64,000 nt of DNA from Brevibacillus porteri (GTDB taxonomy: Bacteria; Bacillota; Bacilli; Brevibacillales; Brevibacillaceae). The stretch is taken from contig NZ_PXZO01000049.1 in assembly GCF_003013475.1 (NCBI RefSeq), positions 1 through 64,000 on the forward strand, written 5' to 3'. Shown piece after piece: positions 37,654-46,537 of this stretch. A program made the position numbers and the translations under genes. Numbering within the stretch: position 1 is the stretch's first letter; each line of letters begins with the position of its first letter. Under the pieces are notes generated by a model. That model was not told where the DNA came from, ran no database searches, and saw nothing but the letters and a program-made list of their open reading frames with translations.

Positions 37654-37698
37654 ACCCGAATGATCGCCTGAAAAGGTGAGTAAGTCGGGTGTTTTTTT
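37654..37698 (+). terminator. Terminator after camS
   Basis: ACCCGA and TCGGGT flank an inner GCCT/AGGT stem around GAAA, followed by TTTTTTT. Confidence 0.85.
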
Positions 37699-37842
37699 GT
37701 ACACAAAAGATAGTCGATTGAACAAAAGTGTAAAGTGATGAACGCTGCATGTACAAAAGTGTTCGAAATACTTCTTGAATCTTGGCGGTGATTTTTCGGA
37801 AAAAATGCAAACACTAATAGAGTCGAGCTTTTAATTGTTTGG

Positions 37843-37860
37843 TTGGTATGATCCTTGCAT
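37843..37860 (+). promoter_or_regulatory. Sigma-54 (SigL) -24/-12 promoter for rocA
   Basis: TTGGTATGATCCTTGCAT has GG at 37845-37846 and GC at 37857-37858, exactly 10 bases between, as in TGGCAC-N5-TTGC. It ends 53 bases before the rocA start. Upstream, ACAAAAGTGT occurs at 37722 and 37753, about three helical turns apart, with a shorter match at 37703; these may be sites for an enhancer-binding activator of the RocR type. Confidence 0.75.
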
Positions 37861-37913
37861 ATGTTTTATGAGTGATCCGAAACATGGAAGATATCGATAA
37901 GGAGGCGTCACAG

Positions 37914-39461
37914 ATGCAAGTGGAATTCAAAAACGAGGCGTTCACCAATTTTAGTCTGCCAGAAAATAAAAAGGCATTTGAAGAAGCGCTCGCTAAGGTA
38001 GAAAGTGAGCTTGGCCGTGAGTATTCGCTTATCATCGGCGGAGAACGCATCACAACTGAAAAGAAATCCAGCTCCTTCAACCCTTCTAATAAAGAACAAG
38101 TAGTGGGCGTTGTTTCCCAGGCTGACCAAGCACTGGCTGAAAAAGCGATCCAAACAGCTGCTAGCACTTTCGAAACATGGAAAAAGGTGCCTGCACAAGC
38201 ACGTTCCCGCTATCTGTATAAAGCAGCAGCAATCCTGCGTCGCCGCAAGCATGAGTTCTCTGCTTGGCTCGTAAAAGAAGCAGGAAAAAGCTGGCCAGAA
38301 GCTGATGCTGACACAGCAGAAGCAATCGACTTCATGGAATACTATGCACGTCAAATGGATAAGCTGTCCCAGCGCCATGACTTGCCACGTATCCCGGATG
38401 AGGACAACGAACTGTACTACATTCCACTTGGCGTAGGTATCGTTATCCCACCTTGGAACTTCCCTCTGGCGATCATGGCTGGTATGACGACAGCAGCTCT
38501 CGTAGCGGGTAACACTGTTGTATTGAAGCCTGCTTCTACTACTCCAGTTATCGCTGCGAAATTCATGGAAATCCTCGAAGACGCTGGCGTACCAGCTGGT
38601 GTTGTGAACTTCGTACCAGGTTCCGGTAGCGAAATCGGCGATTACCTCGTAGAGCACAACCTGACTCGTTTCATCAGCTTCACAGGTTCCCGTGACGTAG
38701 GTCTGCGTATCAACGAACTGGCTGCGAAACATCGTCCAGGTCAAAAATGGATGAAGCGTCTGGTTGCCGAAATGGGCGGTAAAGACTCCATCGTGGTTGA
38801 CAACGACTGCGACCTCGAGTTGGCTGCACAGTCCATCGTGGCTTCTGCATTCGGCTTCTCCGGTCAAAAATGTTCCGCTTGCTCCCGTGCGATCGTTCAC
38901 CAAGACGTGTACGATCAAGTACTGGGCCGCGTAGTAGAGCTGACCAAACAACTGACTGTCGGCGACATCAGAACCAACGAGTTCTACACAGGTCCTGTAG
39001 TTGACGAGAAAGCATACAACAAAATCCTCGAGTACATCGAGATTGGTAAAACAGAAGGCAAACTGGTTGCAGGTGGCGAAAAAGGTCCAGAATCCGGCTA
39101 CTTCATCATGCCAACTGTATTTGCAGATGTAGATCCACAAGCTCGCATTATGCAAGAAGAAATCTTCGGCCCAGTGGTAGCGTTCACGAAAGCGAACGAT
39201 TTCGATCATGCACTGGAAATCGCGAACAACACCGAGTACGGTTTGACTGGCGCTGTCATCAGCCGCAACCGTGAAAACCTGGAGCGTGCACGCGAAGAGT
39301 TCCATGCTGGTAACCTGTACTTCAACCGCAAGTGCACAGGCGCTTTGGTAGGTGTACATCCATTCGGAGGATTCAACATGTCCGGTACAGACTCCAAAGC
39401 GGGTGGACCAGACTACCTCTTGCTCTTCACACAAGCAAAAATGGTTTCCGAAAAACTGTAA
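37914..39461 (+). CDS. rocA: 1-pyrroline-5-carboxylate dehydrogenase
   Basis: A 515-residue aldehyde dehydrogenase that oxidises glutamate semialdehyde to glutamate, the last step of proline and arginine breakdown. It has the NAD site region ([14 protein letters not shown]), catalytic Glu in [10 protein letters not shown], catalytic Cys in [13 protein letters not shown] and the C-terminal [17 protein letters not shown] typical of the RocA/PruA branch. AAGGAGG precedes ATG 37914, preferred over an upstream in-frame start. It is monocistronic behind a sigma-54 promoter; no rocR, rocB or putB lies nearby. Confidence 0.94.
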   Translation: MQVEFKNEAFTNFSLPENKKAFEEALAKVESELGREYSLIIGGERITTEKKSSSFNPSNKEQVVGVVSQADQALAEKAIQTAASTFETWKKVPAQARSRYLYKAAAILRRRKHEFSAWLVKEAGKSWPEADADTAEAIDFMEYYARQMDKLSQRHDLPRIPDEDNELYYIPLGVGIVIPPWNFPLAIMAGMTTAALVAGNTVVLKPASTTPVIAAKFMEILEDAGVPAGVVNFVPGSGSEIGDYLVEHNLTRFISFTGSRDVGLRINELAAKHRPGQKWMKRLVAEMGGKDSIVVDNDCDLELAAQSIVASAFGFSGQKCSACSRAIVHQDVYDQVLGRVVELTKQLTVGDIRTNEFYTGPVVDEKAYNKILEYIEIGKTEGKLVAGGEKGPESGYFIMPTVFADVDPQARIMQEEIFGPVVAFTKANDFDHALEIANNTEYGLTGAVISRNRENLERAREEFHAGNLYFNRKCTGALVGVHPFGGFNMSGTDSKAGGPDYLLLFTQAKMVSEKL

Positions 39462-39471
39462 GCTTCACAAT

Positions 39472-39508
39472 AAAAAAGGCTGCCTCTTATACAAGGGCGG
39501 CTTTTTTG
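39472..39508 (+). terminator. Terminator after rocA
   Basis: AAAAAAGGCTGCC and GGGCGGCTTTTTT pair around TCTTATACAA. Confidence 0.85.
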
Positions 39509-39577
39509 TTCCCATTTTGTCCACACTAAAGACAAAATGAAGGGCAAAGCAGGTGAGGGTAACTGTTTACTTATATC

Positions 39578-40522
39578 GTGTCAGGACTCTCCTCGTTTTT
39601 TGTTGTGTATTTGTTAATGCCAGTAGCAAATTGGCTGGCTTGGAAAACAAAGCTGCTAGATATGCCAAAGGGAAGAAAGGGACATAGCAGACCGATCCCA
39701 TTATCAGGTGGGTTGGCGATGTTCGTCGGTCTCTTGTTGGTGTCAACTTTTTTTGCAGGGGCGCAAAAAACCGTTGCAGTTTTGGCAGTTGGAGGGGCCA
39801 TGCTGGTGGCCATTGGATGGGTAGACGATACATACAAGTCGAAGAAAAAAGAGTTTCCGGCACTGCCGAAGCTGATGGTGCAGTTATTGGTAGCGACGCT
39901 GACATTCTTCATGGATATTCGCTTTCGGGGAATCAATTTCATGTGGCTGGGGGGAGAGGAAGGGATGTATATCTCATTTCCAATCCTGGTTTCCCTGCTG
40001 ATGACCGTGCTGTGGATCGTCGGCTTGATCAATATGGTCAATTTTTTGGATGGGGTGGACGGACTCGCTGCAGGTGCTACTGTGATCTCAGCGGTGACCT
40101 TGTTCTTTTTATCGATGCTCAAAGGTCAAGAATTAACGGCACTATTGGCAGTCGCACTGGCAGGTGCTGCACTCGCTTTTCTACGCTTTAATTTTTATCC
40201 GGCGAAAATTTTTATGGGTGACGCGGGATCGATGTTTTTGGGATTCGCTCTCGGCGTGATCTCGTTGGAAGGAACGATGAAAGGGGCTACGCTCATTTCA
40301 TTAGTCGTGACTGTGCTGGCAGTAGGCTTGCCCGTCATAGACACTGTACAGGTCATGATCAGTCGGCTTTTGGCAGGCTCCCCCATGTACCAAGCGGATC
40401 GTCGACATGTTCATCATCGGCTCATGTCCCGGGGGTTGTCTACGAAGCAGACGGTCATCATTCTGTATGTGGTGAGTTTGCTGTTCTCCGTCTTGGCAGT
40501 GTTTTTGTTTTATAGTCAATAA
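39578..40522 (+). CDS. UDP-GlcNAc:undecaprenyl-phosphate GlcNAc-1-P transferase (TagO/WecA-like)
   Basis: A 314-residue polytopic enzyme of the MraY/WecA family that loads GlcNAc-1-phosphate onto the lipid carrier for wall teichoic acid or other surface glycans. Motifs: PLSGGLAMF, IGWVDDTYKS (the DD motif), NMVNFLDGVDGLAAG, FLRFNFYPAKIFMGDAGSMFLG and DRRHVHHRL. GTG 39578 has no ribosome site and cuts into the first helix. An in-frame CTG at 39563, right after AGGTGAGGG, would restore that helix and may be the real start. It ends one base from the convergent cyclase gene. Confidence 0.85.
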   Translation: MSGLSSFFVVYLLMPVANWLAWKTKLLDMPKGRKGHSRPIPLSGGLAMFVGLLLVSTFFAGAQKTVAVLAVGGAMLVAIGWVDDTYKSKKKEFPALPKLMVQLLVATLTFFMDIRFRGINFMWLGGEEGMYISFPILVSLLMTVLWIVGLINMVNFLDGVDGLAAGATVISAVTLFFLSMLKGQELTALLAVALAGAALAFLRFNFYPAKIFMGDAGSMFLGFALGVISLEGTMKGATLISLVVTVLAVGLPVIDTVQVMISRLLAGSPMYQADRRHVHHRLMSRGLSTKQTVIILYVVSLLFSVLAVFLFYSQ

Positions 40523-41443
40523 TCAAATGGAGTCAAAGAAAAAGAAACGATTGCGCCCTGTCTTTTTGGCCTGATAAAGTGCTTTGTCTGCATTGCTCAA
40601 CAGTTGTTCCGCTTCGCTTGCAGATGCCGGGTAGAGGGCAATGCCTATGCTTGTCGAGAACGGTATGGCCCGGTCCTCGATCATCCACGGCTCTTGAGTC
40701 GCAAGCAGGATACGGTTCGCAATTTTTTCAACCTGACGTTCGGAGTGAATGCCGGTCAGAACGATGACAAACTCGTCTCCACCCAGACGTGCGACAATAT
40801 CTCCATCTCGAACGGATGATTTGAGGCGTGTAGCCAACATTTGCAAAAACAAATCTCCAGTGTCATGACCCCAGGTATCGTTAATTTCTTTAAAGCGGTC
40901 ACAGTCCAAATAGAGGGCAGCGACTATCTCCTCTTTTGATTGGGCAGCACGTAGAGCTTGCTGGAGCTTTTCGGAGAGGAGGCGCCTGTTCGGTAATCCT
41001 GTGAGCACATCATGATACGCCATATAGGCCAGCTGTGACTCCAGGTTTGTGCGTTCGGTCACATCGCGGGTAATGGAAAATACATGCGTACATACGCCAT
41101 TACTATCGTAGACAGGAGAAAGAATGGATTCGCCAACAATGTCCCCGTTGGCGGTAAAGTGGGTCGGACTCCCGCTTATTACTGCTTGTGTGTACATGTG
41201 TTGCAATAAGCTTGCTTTCTCATATGGATAAACGTCTTCAAACCTTTTTCCGTATGCTTCCTCGCACAATTGAGCATTGTGCATAGCGGATGGATTCATC
41301 AAGACATAGCGGAACTGATACTCCCCGTCCGCAGCTTGTTCGACAGCCATGAGAAAGAACATGTCCGACATATGATCGAACAGACTGGTTAGGATATCTC
41401 CATGTTGACTGACAAGGGTAGTAAAATCGAGCTTCTTCACCAT
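40523..41443 (-). CDS. PAS-GGDEF diguanylate cyclase
   Basis: A 306-residue soluble protein. A PAS domain spans about 15-135 (ITRDVTERTNLESQLAYMAYHD at its end) and a GGDEF domain 140-305. The active site RLGGDEF is intact, and the inhibitory site RDGD lies five residues before it, so product feedback by c-di-GMP is expected. It makes c-di-GMP from two GTP; the signal sensed by the PAS domain is unknown. No EAL or PilZ gene is near. It is convergent with the tagO-like gene. Confidence 0.9.
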   Translation of the reverse strand: MVKKLDFTTLVSQHGDILTSLFDHMSDMFFLMAVEQAADGEYQFRYVLMNPSAMHNAQLCEEAYGKRFEDVYPYEKASLLQHMYTQAVISGSPTHFTANGDIVGESILSPVYDSNGVCTHVFSITRDVTERTNLESQLAYMAYHDVLTGLPNRRLLSEKLQQALRAAQSKEEIVAALYLDCDRFKEINDTWGHDTGDLFLQMLATRLKSSVRDGDIVARLGGDEFVIVLTGIHSERQVEKIANRILLATQEPWMIEDRAIPFSTSIGIALYPASASEAEQLLSNADKALYQAKKTGRNRFFFFDSI

Positions 41444-41599
41444 AACCGATATCTCCTGATAGTTGGCTTGTTAGAATGATTATAGTATAGCAAGACCGTC
41501 GAAGAAAATGATGAACCTCTGGTAATAGTGCGGGGTTTACTGGCAGTTAGCAGAAGTGGTAAAGTAAGGGTATTGTTGTTTTACGAAGGAGCATTTCTT

Positions 41600-42445
41600 A
41601 TGGGCAAAAAGCTGCTCCCAGGTCTCATTCATCGCTTGCCACAAAACGCGATGTCACGGACAATGGGCAAAATTACCGCTACTCCCTTTAGTCGATTAGC
41701 CATTCAACGATACATAAAGCACTATCAAATTGATACGTCCATCATAGAAAAGCCGGCTTCGGAATACCGCACGCTGAAGGAGTTTTTTTCCCGACGCCTG
41801 AAGCCCGCAGCGAGACCGATTGCACCTGGCCCAGATACCATCGTCAGCCCGGTAGATGGAACTGTTTCGCAGTTAGGTGATATTTGCGAAGGCACCTTGA
41901 TTCAAGCAAAGGGAAAAGAGTTCAGTGTGAGCGAGCTGTTGGGCGGTTCGGAGGAAGAGGCCAAGCGTTACTACGGTGGTAAATTTATCACCATTTATTT
42001 GAGTCCAAGGGACTATCACCGGATTCATATGCCGGTAACGGGCGATTTGAGCTGTTACTGCTATTTGCCTGGCAGACTCTATCCAGTCAACCAGCTCGGG
42101 ATTGAAAACGTAGACCGTTTGTTTGCCCGCAATGAACGCTTGGTAACTCACATCAAAACAGATAGCCTGGGCGATATGGCTTTGGTTAAAGTAGGAGCTT
42201 TGTTTGTAGGAAGCGTGAAGGTCTGCTACAACACAGCTACGACGAATATCAAGCATGGGCGCCAAACCCACGAGAAGATTGCTGGGACACCTCGTTATGA
42301 AAAAGGGGCGGAGCTGGGCTGGTTCGAATTTGGATCCACCGTCATTTTGTTGTTGGAGTCCAACGAGCTCGAATGGGCAACGGGCATTGAAAAAGGGAAG
42401 TCTCTCTTGATGGGGCAGGCCTTGGCGAAAAAGAAGGCTGAATAG
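41600..42445 (+). CDS. psd: Phosphatidylserine decarboxylase
   Basis: A 281-residue enzyme that forms phosphatidylethanolamine from phosphatidylserine. It has the PSD core (SPVDGTVSQLG, KGKEFSVSELLGG, SPRDYHRIHMPV, YPVN) and the self-cleavage region near WFEFGSTVILL, where the Ser in GST becomes the pyruvoyl group. GAAGGAG lies before ATG 41600, preferred over upstream starts in the same frame. No pssA lies next to it. Confidence 0.92.
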   Translation: MGKKLLPGLIHRLPQNAMSRTMGKITATPFSRLAIQRYIKHYQIDTSIIEKPASEYRTLKEFFSRRLKPAARPIAPGPDTIVSPVDGTVSQLGDICEGTLIQAKGKEFSVSELLGGSEEEAKRYYGGKFITIYLSPRDYHRIHMPVTGDLSCYCYLPGRLYPVNQLGIENVDRLFARNERLVTHIKTDSLGDMALVKVGALFVGSVKVCYNTATTNIKHGRQTHEKIAGTPRYEKGAELGWFEFGSTVILLLESNELEWATGIEKGKSLLMGQALAKKKAE

Positions 42446-42527
42446 CAAGAGATAGAAGACGCACAGTCCAGGGCAAATGCCTTGGGCTTGTTTTTCTTAG
42501 GAGATGAAGTTTTCTAGTAGATGTGGC

Positions 42528-43012
42528 TGTGGTGGGGAGAAGAATATTTCCAGTCTAGGCTCCAGGCTCCGTCCTGCTGAGGGCTCAGACTGCCCGCTCC
42601 GAAGGGATTTGCGGGGAAACGCAAAAGTGGTAGCCGCTACGTCGGCACGGGCACGGTTGCGTTTCTTTTGCCCGCTCATCCCTTCTCCGCTTGGTAGGAC
42701 TCCACAAGTCGCTACGTCTGGAAATATTCTTCTCTGTCGTAACTGATTACATTCTCCCATCTTTTAAGTCTTTTAGACCCGTTTAACACTGAACGCTCGT
42801 AGAGGAAACAGGAGAAAAAAGCGAAGATCTTTGGTACACCGACCGAGACGGAATGCAAAAAGCGAAACACGCTCTTAAGCGTCCACCTCTGAAACACATC
42901 CTGAAAGGACTACTTTGGACGCGGTTTCGCTTTTTGCATGGAGTCGGGCAGTGAATCCCCCAGCGGGTGGGACATGAAGCTGAGCGTTTTCTCCTGTTTC
43001 CTCCCCACCACA
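42528..43012. repeat. 485-bp nested foldback (complex inverted repeats) between psd and gatC
   Basis: The outer ends TGTGGTGGGGAG (42528-42539) and CTCCCCACCACA (43001-43012) are perfect inverted repeats. Inside are two arms. Arm 1 runs 42537-42734, with 17-bp ends starting GAGAAGAATATTTCC and inner pairs GAAGGGAT/ATCCCTTC and GAAACGCAA/TTGCGTTTC. Arm 2 runs 42803-43002, with AGGAAACAGGAGAAAA/TTTTCTCCTGTTTCCT ends and an inner 16-bp pair at 42853-42868 and 42924-42939. No gene is seen. It may be a mobile noncoding repeat or a large structured RNA. Confidence 0.75.
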
Positions 43013-43168
43013 ACAGCGAGCCAAAGTTTTTATTAGCGAATAATCGATCAATATTTTTTTGTCGAGAACATTATTTGTTTTTCCTGTTGAAATCCCTACG
43101 AAAATTGACTGAACCTGCTCTTTTCAAGTAAGATCAAAGTTATGTGATACGATTCGGAGGTGGAAAGA

Positions 43169-43459
43169 ATGAGTGCCATTACTCGCAAAGAAGTAGAACA
43201 CGTAGCTAATTTGGCCCGTTTGCAGCTCACTGAGGAAGAAGCGGAGCGGTACACAAAAGACCTGAATGCGATTCTTGATTTTGCAGCCAAGCTGAATGAG
43301 CTCGATACATCCAATATTGAGCCAACCAGTCATGCTACAGACGTGAAAAACGTCATGCGCGAAGACGTAAACAGACCGTCCCTGCCGCGTGAGGACGTGC
43401 TGAAAAACGCACCGGATCACGAAGACGGGCAGTTTAAAGTACCGGCTGTATTTGAATAA
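43169..43459 (+). CDS. gatC: Glutamyl-tRNA(Gln)/Asp-tRNA(Asn) amidotransferase subunit C
   Basis: A 96-residue subunit that stabilises GatA and helps GatB; the complex converts Glu-tRNA(Gln) to Gln-tRNA(Gln). The family pattern [21 protein letters not shown], then [15 protein letters not shown] and MREDV is complete. GGAGG lies eight bases before ATG 43169. gatA follows after 32 bases. Confidence 0.95.
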   Translation: MSAITRKEVEHVANLARLQLTEEEAERYTKDLNAILDFAAKLNELDTSNIEPTSHATDVKNVMREDVNRPSLPREDVLKNAPDHEDGQFKVPAVFE

Positions 43460-43491
43460 CCTACTGGATAACGAGAAGGGAGGAACCCACT

Positions 43492-44964
43492 GTGTCGCTG
43501 TTTGACAAGCGATTGTCTGAAATACATAGCGCCCTGCGCGCAAAAGAGATTTCGGTAACGGATCTGGTGCAGGCTTCCATTGCTAGCATCAAGGAGCATG
43601 ACGGAGAAATCAAATCCGTCCTGCATGTAGATGAAGAGGGAGCCTTGGCTCATGCCCGTCAATTGGACGAGCGTCTGGTCAAAGGAAATGAGGAACTGGG
43701 TCTTCTCTACGGCTTGCCTGCCGGACTGAAGGACAACCTGGTTACAAAAGACGTTCGCACGACTTGCGCGAGCAAATTTTTGGCGAACTATGATCCTGTC
43801 CATGACGGGACTGTTTCCAAAAAGGTCAAGGATGCCGATGCGGTCATCGTTGCGAAGCTGAACATGGACGAGTTTGCGATGGGCGGCTCCAACGAAAATT
43901 CCGGCTTTTTCCCAGCGAAAAACCCGTGGAACACCGACTACGTTCCGGGAGGCTCTTCCGGTGGCTCAGCGGCGGCAATGGCTGCGCGTCATTTTTATTT
44001 CACACTCGGCTCTGATACAGGTGGCTCCATCCGTCAGCCTGCTGCTTTTTGTGGCGTTGTCGGCTTGAAGCCTACATATGGACGCGTATCCCGTTTCGGG
44101 CTGGTTGCGTTCGCGTCCTCGCTGGATCAAATCGGACCTGTGACGAAAAACGTTGAGGATTCTGCCTATGTGCTGCAAGCGATTGCGGGACATGATGAAT
44201 ACGACTCTACCTCTGCCAATGTGGACGTACCGGATTACTTGTCCGCGTTGACTGGAGATGTGAAAGGACTGCGTATCGGGGTACCGAAAGAGTTGATCGG
44301 AGAAGGGATTGACCCTGAGGTTCGCGATGCTGTTCTGGCAGCATTGAAGCAGCTGGAGAGCATGGGAGCTACATGGAGCGAGGTTTCCATGCCGCACACG
44401 GAATATGCAGTACCAGCTTACTACCTCTTGTCTTCGTCTGAAGCTTCGTCCAACCTGGCTCGTTTTGACGGCGTACGTTATGGTGTGCGCGCAGACAATG
44501 CGGCAAACCTGATCGAGCTGTACAAGGAATCCCGTAGCCAAGGCTTTGGCCCAGAAGTGAAGCGCCGAATCATGCTCGGAACCTACGCGCTCTCGTCTGG
44601 TTATTACGATGCTTACTACAAAAAGGCGCAGCAGGTTCGTACCCTGATCATTCAGGACTTCAACAACATTTTTGCTGACTACGATGTAATCCTGCACCCA
44701 ACCACGCCTTCTACGGCTTTCAAAGTAGGCGAAAACGTAGATGATCCGGTGAAAATGTATCTGGAAGATATTTGTACCGTTCCTGTAAACCTGGCTGGAC
44801 TGCCAGCAATCAGCGTGCCGTGCGGATTCTCCAAAAACGGTCTGCCGATCGGTTTGCAGATCGTAGGTCGTGCATTTGACGAATCCACCGTATTGCGCGT
44901 AGCCCATGCGTATGAGCAAACAGCAGGCTTCTACGGCCGCAAACCGGAATGGGTGAGGGGGTAA
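43492..44964 (+). CDS. gatA: Glutamyl-tRNA(Gln) amidotransferase subunit A
   Basis: A 490-residue amidase-signature subunit that releases ammonia from glutamine. It has the catalytic Lys in [10 protein letters not shown], the [13 protein letters not shown] loop and the Ser in [16 protein letters not shown]. It starts with GTG after GGGAGG. The usual length; second gene of gatCAB. Confidence 0.96.
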   Translation: MSLFDKRLSEIHSALRAKEISVTDLVQASIASIKEHDGEIKSVLHVDEEGALAHARQLDERLVKGNEELGLLYGLPAGLKDNLVTKDVRTTCASKFLANYDPVHDGTVSKKVKDADAVIVAKLNMDEFAMGGSNENSGFFPAKNPWNTDYVPGGSSGGSAAAMAARHFYFTLGSDTGGSIRQPAAFCGVVGLKPTYGRVSRFGLVAFASSLDQIGPVTKNVEDSAYVLQAIAGHDEYDSTSANVDVPDYLSALTGDVKGLRIGVPKELIGEGIDPEVRDAVLAALKQLESMGATWSEVSMPHTEYAVPAYYLLSSSEASSNLARFDGVRYGVRADNAANLIELYKESRSQGFGPEVKRRIMLGTYALSSGYYDAYYKKAQQVRTLIIQDFNNIFADYDVILHPTTPSTAFKVGENVDDPVKMYLEDICTVPVNLAGLPAISVPCGFSKNGLPIGLQIVGRAFDESTVLRVAHAYEQTAGFYGRKPEWVRG

Positions 44965-44968
44965 GAGC

Positions 44969-46405
44969 ATGAGCAAATACGAAACCGTCATCGGCTTGGA
45001 GGTTCACGCCGAGCTATCGACCAACAGTAAAATCTTTTGCGGCTGCCCGACTGAATTTGGTGCACCGCCGAATACACATACATGCCCGATCTGCTTGGGA
45101 CATCCAGGTGTACTGCCTGTAACGAACAAGCAAGCGGTAGAATTCGCGATGAAAGCAGCACTCGCCCTCAACTGCGAGATTTCCCGCGAGACCAAGTTCG
45201 ACCGCAAGAACTACTTTTATCCAGACTCGCCAAAAGCGTACCAAATCTCGCAGTTTGACCAGCCGATCGGCTACAATGGCTGGATCGACATCGAGGTAAA
45301 CGGTGAGACGAAGCGCATTGGCATCACTCGTCTGCATTTGGAAGAGGATGCGGGTAAGCTGACGCACAGCGATTTTGGCGGAGAGTCTCTGGTAGACTTC
45401 AACCGCGTAGGGGTACCGCTCGTCGAGATCGTTTCTGAGCCAGACATCCGCACACCGGAAGAAGCACGTGCGTATCTGGAAAAGCTGAAAGCGATCATCC
45501 AGTACACCGAAGTATCTGACGTTCGCATGGAACAAGGCTCTCTGCGTTGCGATGCTAACGTTTCCATCCGCCCGTATGGTCAAGAAGAATTCGGAACCAA
45601 GGCTGAGCTGAAAAACATGAACTCCTTCCGCAACGTACAAATGGGCTTGGAGTACGAGGTACTGCGTCAGACGGAGGTAGTTTCTTCCGGTGGCAAGGTC
45701 GTTCAGGAAACACGCCGTTGGGATGAAGCGAACAAGAAGACGTTGACGATGCGTTCGAAAGAAGAAGCGCACGACTACCGTTACTTCCCAGACCCGGATC
45801 TGGTTCGCATGCAGATTTCCGAGGAGTGGATTGAAGCGGTTCGCGCAACCATTCCAGAGCTGCCAGATGCTCGTCAGGCACGCTACGTGAACGAGTTTGG
45901 CTTGTCTAAGGATGATGCCGGAGTCATTACGATCTCCAAGGAGACGGCTGATTTCTTGGATGAGACTGTGAAAACAGGAGCAGAGCCGAAGTCCGTAGCA
46001 AACTGGCTGATGGTTGACCTGTTGGCACACCTCAACGCCAACAATCTGGTGTTTGCTGATGTGAAAATGACACCAAAAGGCTTGGGTGAGATGATCAAGC
46101 TGATCGAGGACGGAACCATTTCCTCCAAAATCGCCAAAACCGTCTTCAAAGAGATGGTCGAGACCGGCAAAGAGCCGAAGCAGATCGTCGAAGAAAAAGG
46201 ACTTGTCCAAATTAGCGATGAAGGCGCTCTGCGTCAAGTCGTCGTCGATGCGGTCAATTCCAACCCGCAAGCCGTGGCAGACTTCAAAGCCGGAAACGAA
46301 AAAGCAGCTGCTTTCTTCGTGGGTCAAGTGATGAAGCAAACCAAAGGCAAGGCAAACCCGGGAATGGTAAACAAGTTGATTCAGGAAGTATTGAACAGCC
46401 TGTAG
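44969..46405 (+). CDS. gatB: Aspartyl/glutamyl-tRNA amidotransferase subunit B
   Basis: A 478-residue kinase-like subunit that phosphorylates the misacylated tRNA and takes up ammonia from GatA. Marks: [60 protein letters not shown] and a C-terminal YqeY-like tail ([19 protein letters not shown]). The ATG lies four bases after gatA. Confidence 0.96.
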   Translation: MSKYETVIGLEVHAELSTNSKIFCGCPTEFGAPPNTHTCPICLGHPGVLPVTNKQAVEFAMKAALALNCEISRETKFDRKNYFYPDSPKAYQISQFDQPIGYNGWIDIEVNGETKRIGITRLHLEEDAGKLTHSDFGGESLVDFNRVGVPLVEIVSEPDIRTPEEARAYLEKLKAIIQYTEVSDVRMEQGSLRCDANVSIRPYGQEEFGTKAELKNMNSFRNVQMGLEYEVLRQTEVVSSGGKVVQETRRWDEANKKTLTMRSKEEAHDYRYFPDPDLVRMQISEEWIEAVRATIPELPDARQARYVNEFGLSKDDAGVITISKETADFLDETVKTGAEPKSVANWLMVDLLAHLNANNLVFADVKMTPKGLGEMIKLIEDGTISSKIAKTVFKEMVETGKEPKQIVEEKGLVQISDEGALRQVVVDAVNSNPQAVADFKAGNEKAAAFFVGQVMKQTKGKANPGMVNKLIQEVLNSL

Positions 46406-46417
46406 GCAAAACATACG

Positions 46418-46455
46418 ACAGCACTTTCTCTGGAAGGGGAGAGTGCTGTTTTTTT
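46418..46455 (+). terminator. Terminator of gatCAB
   Basis: ACAGCACTTTCTC and GGAGAGTGCTGT around TGGAAGG, followed by TTTTTTTG. Confidence 0.88.
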
Positions 46456-46537
46456 GTGCTATAAGCTATGCTAAATAGTGGAAAAAAAGTAAGATAGAAT
46501 GCGTAGCTATCATCATAATTGATTAGGAGAAATGTTC

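Noticed and set aside
37908-39434. A 508-codon open frame antisense to rocA
   Set aside because: It is the reverse-complement shadow of a highly biased gene; no ribosome site, no recognisable domain, and an odd composition rich in Cys, His, Phe and Val.
43966-44991. A 341-codon open frame antisense to gatA
   Set aside because: Shadow of gatA with no start signals; the product has no domain pattern.
45014-46414. A 466-codon open frame antisense to gatB
   Set aside because: Same shadow effect; gatB is unmistakable on the other strand and the antisense product resembles no family.
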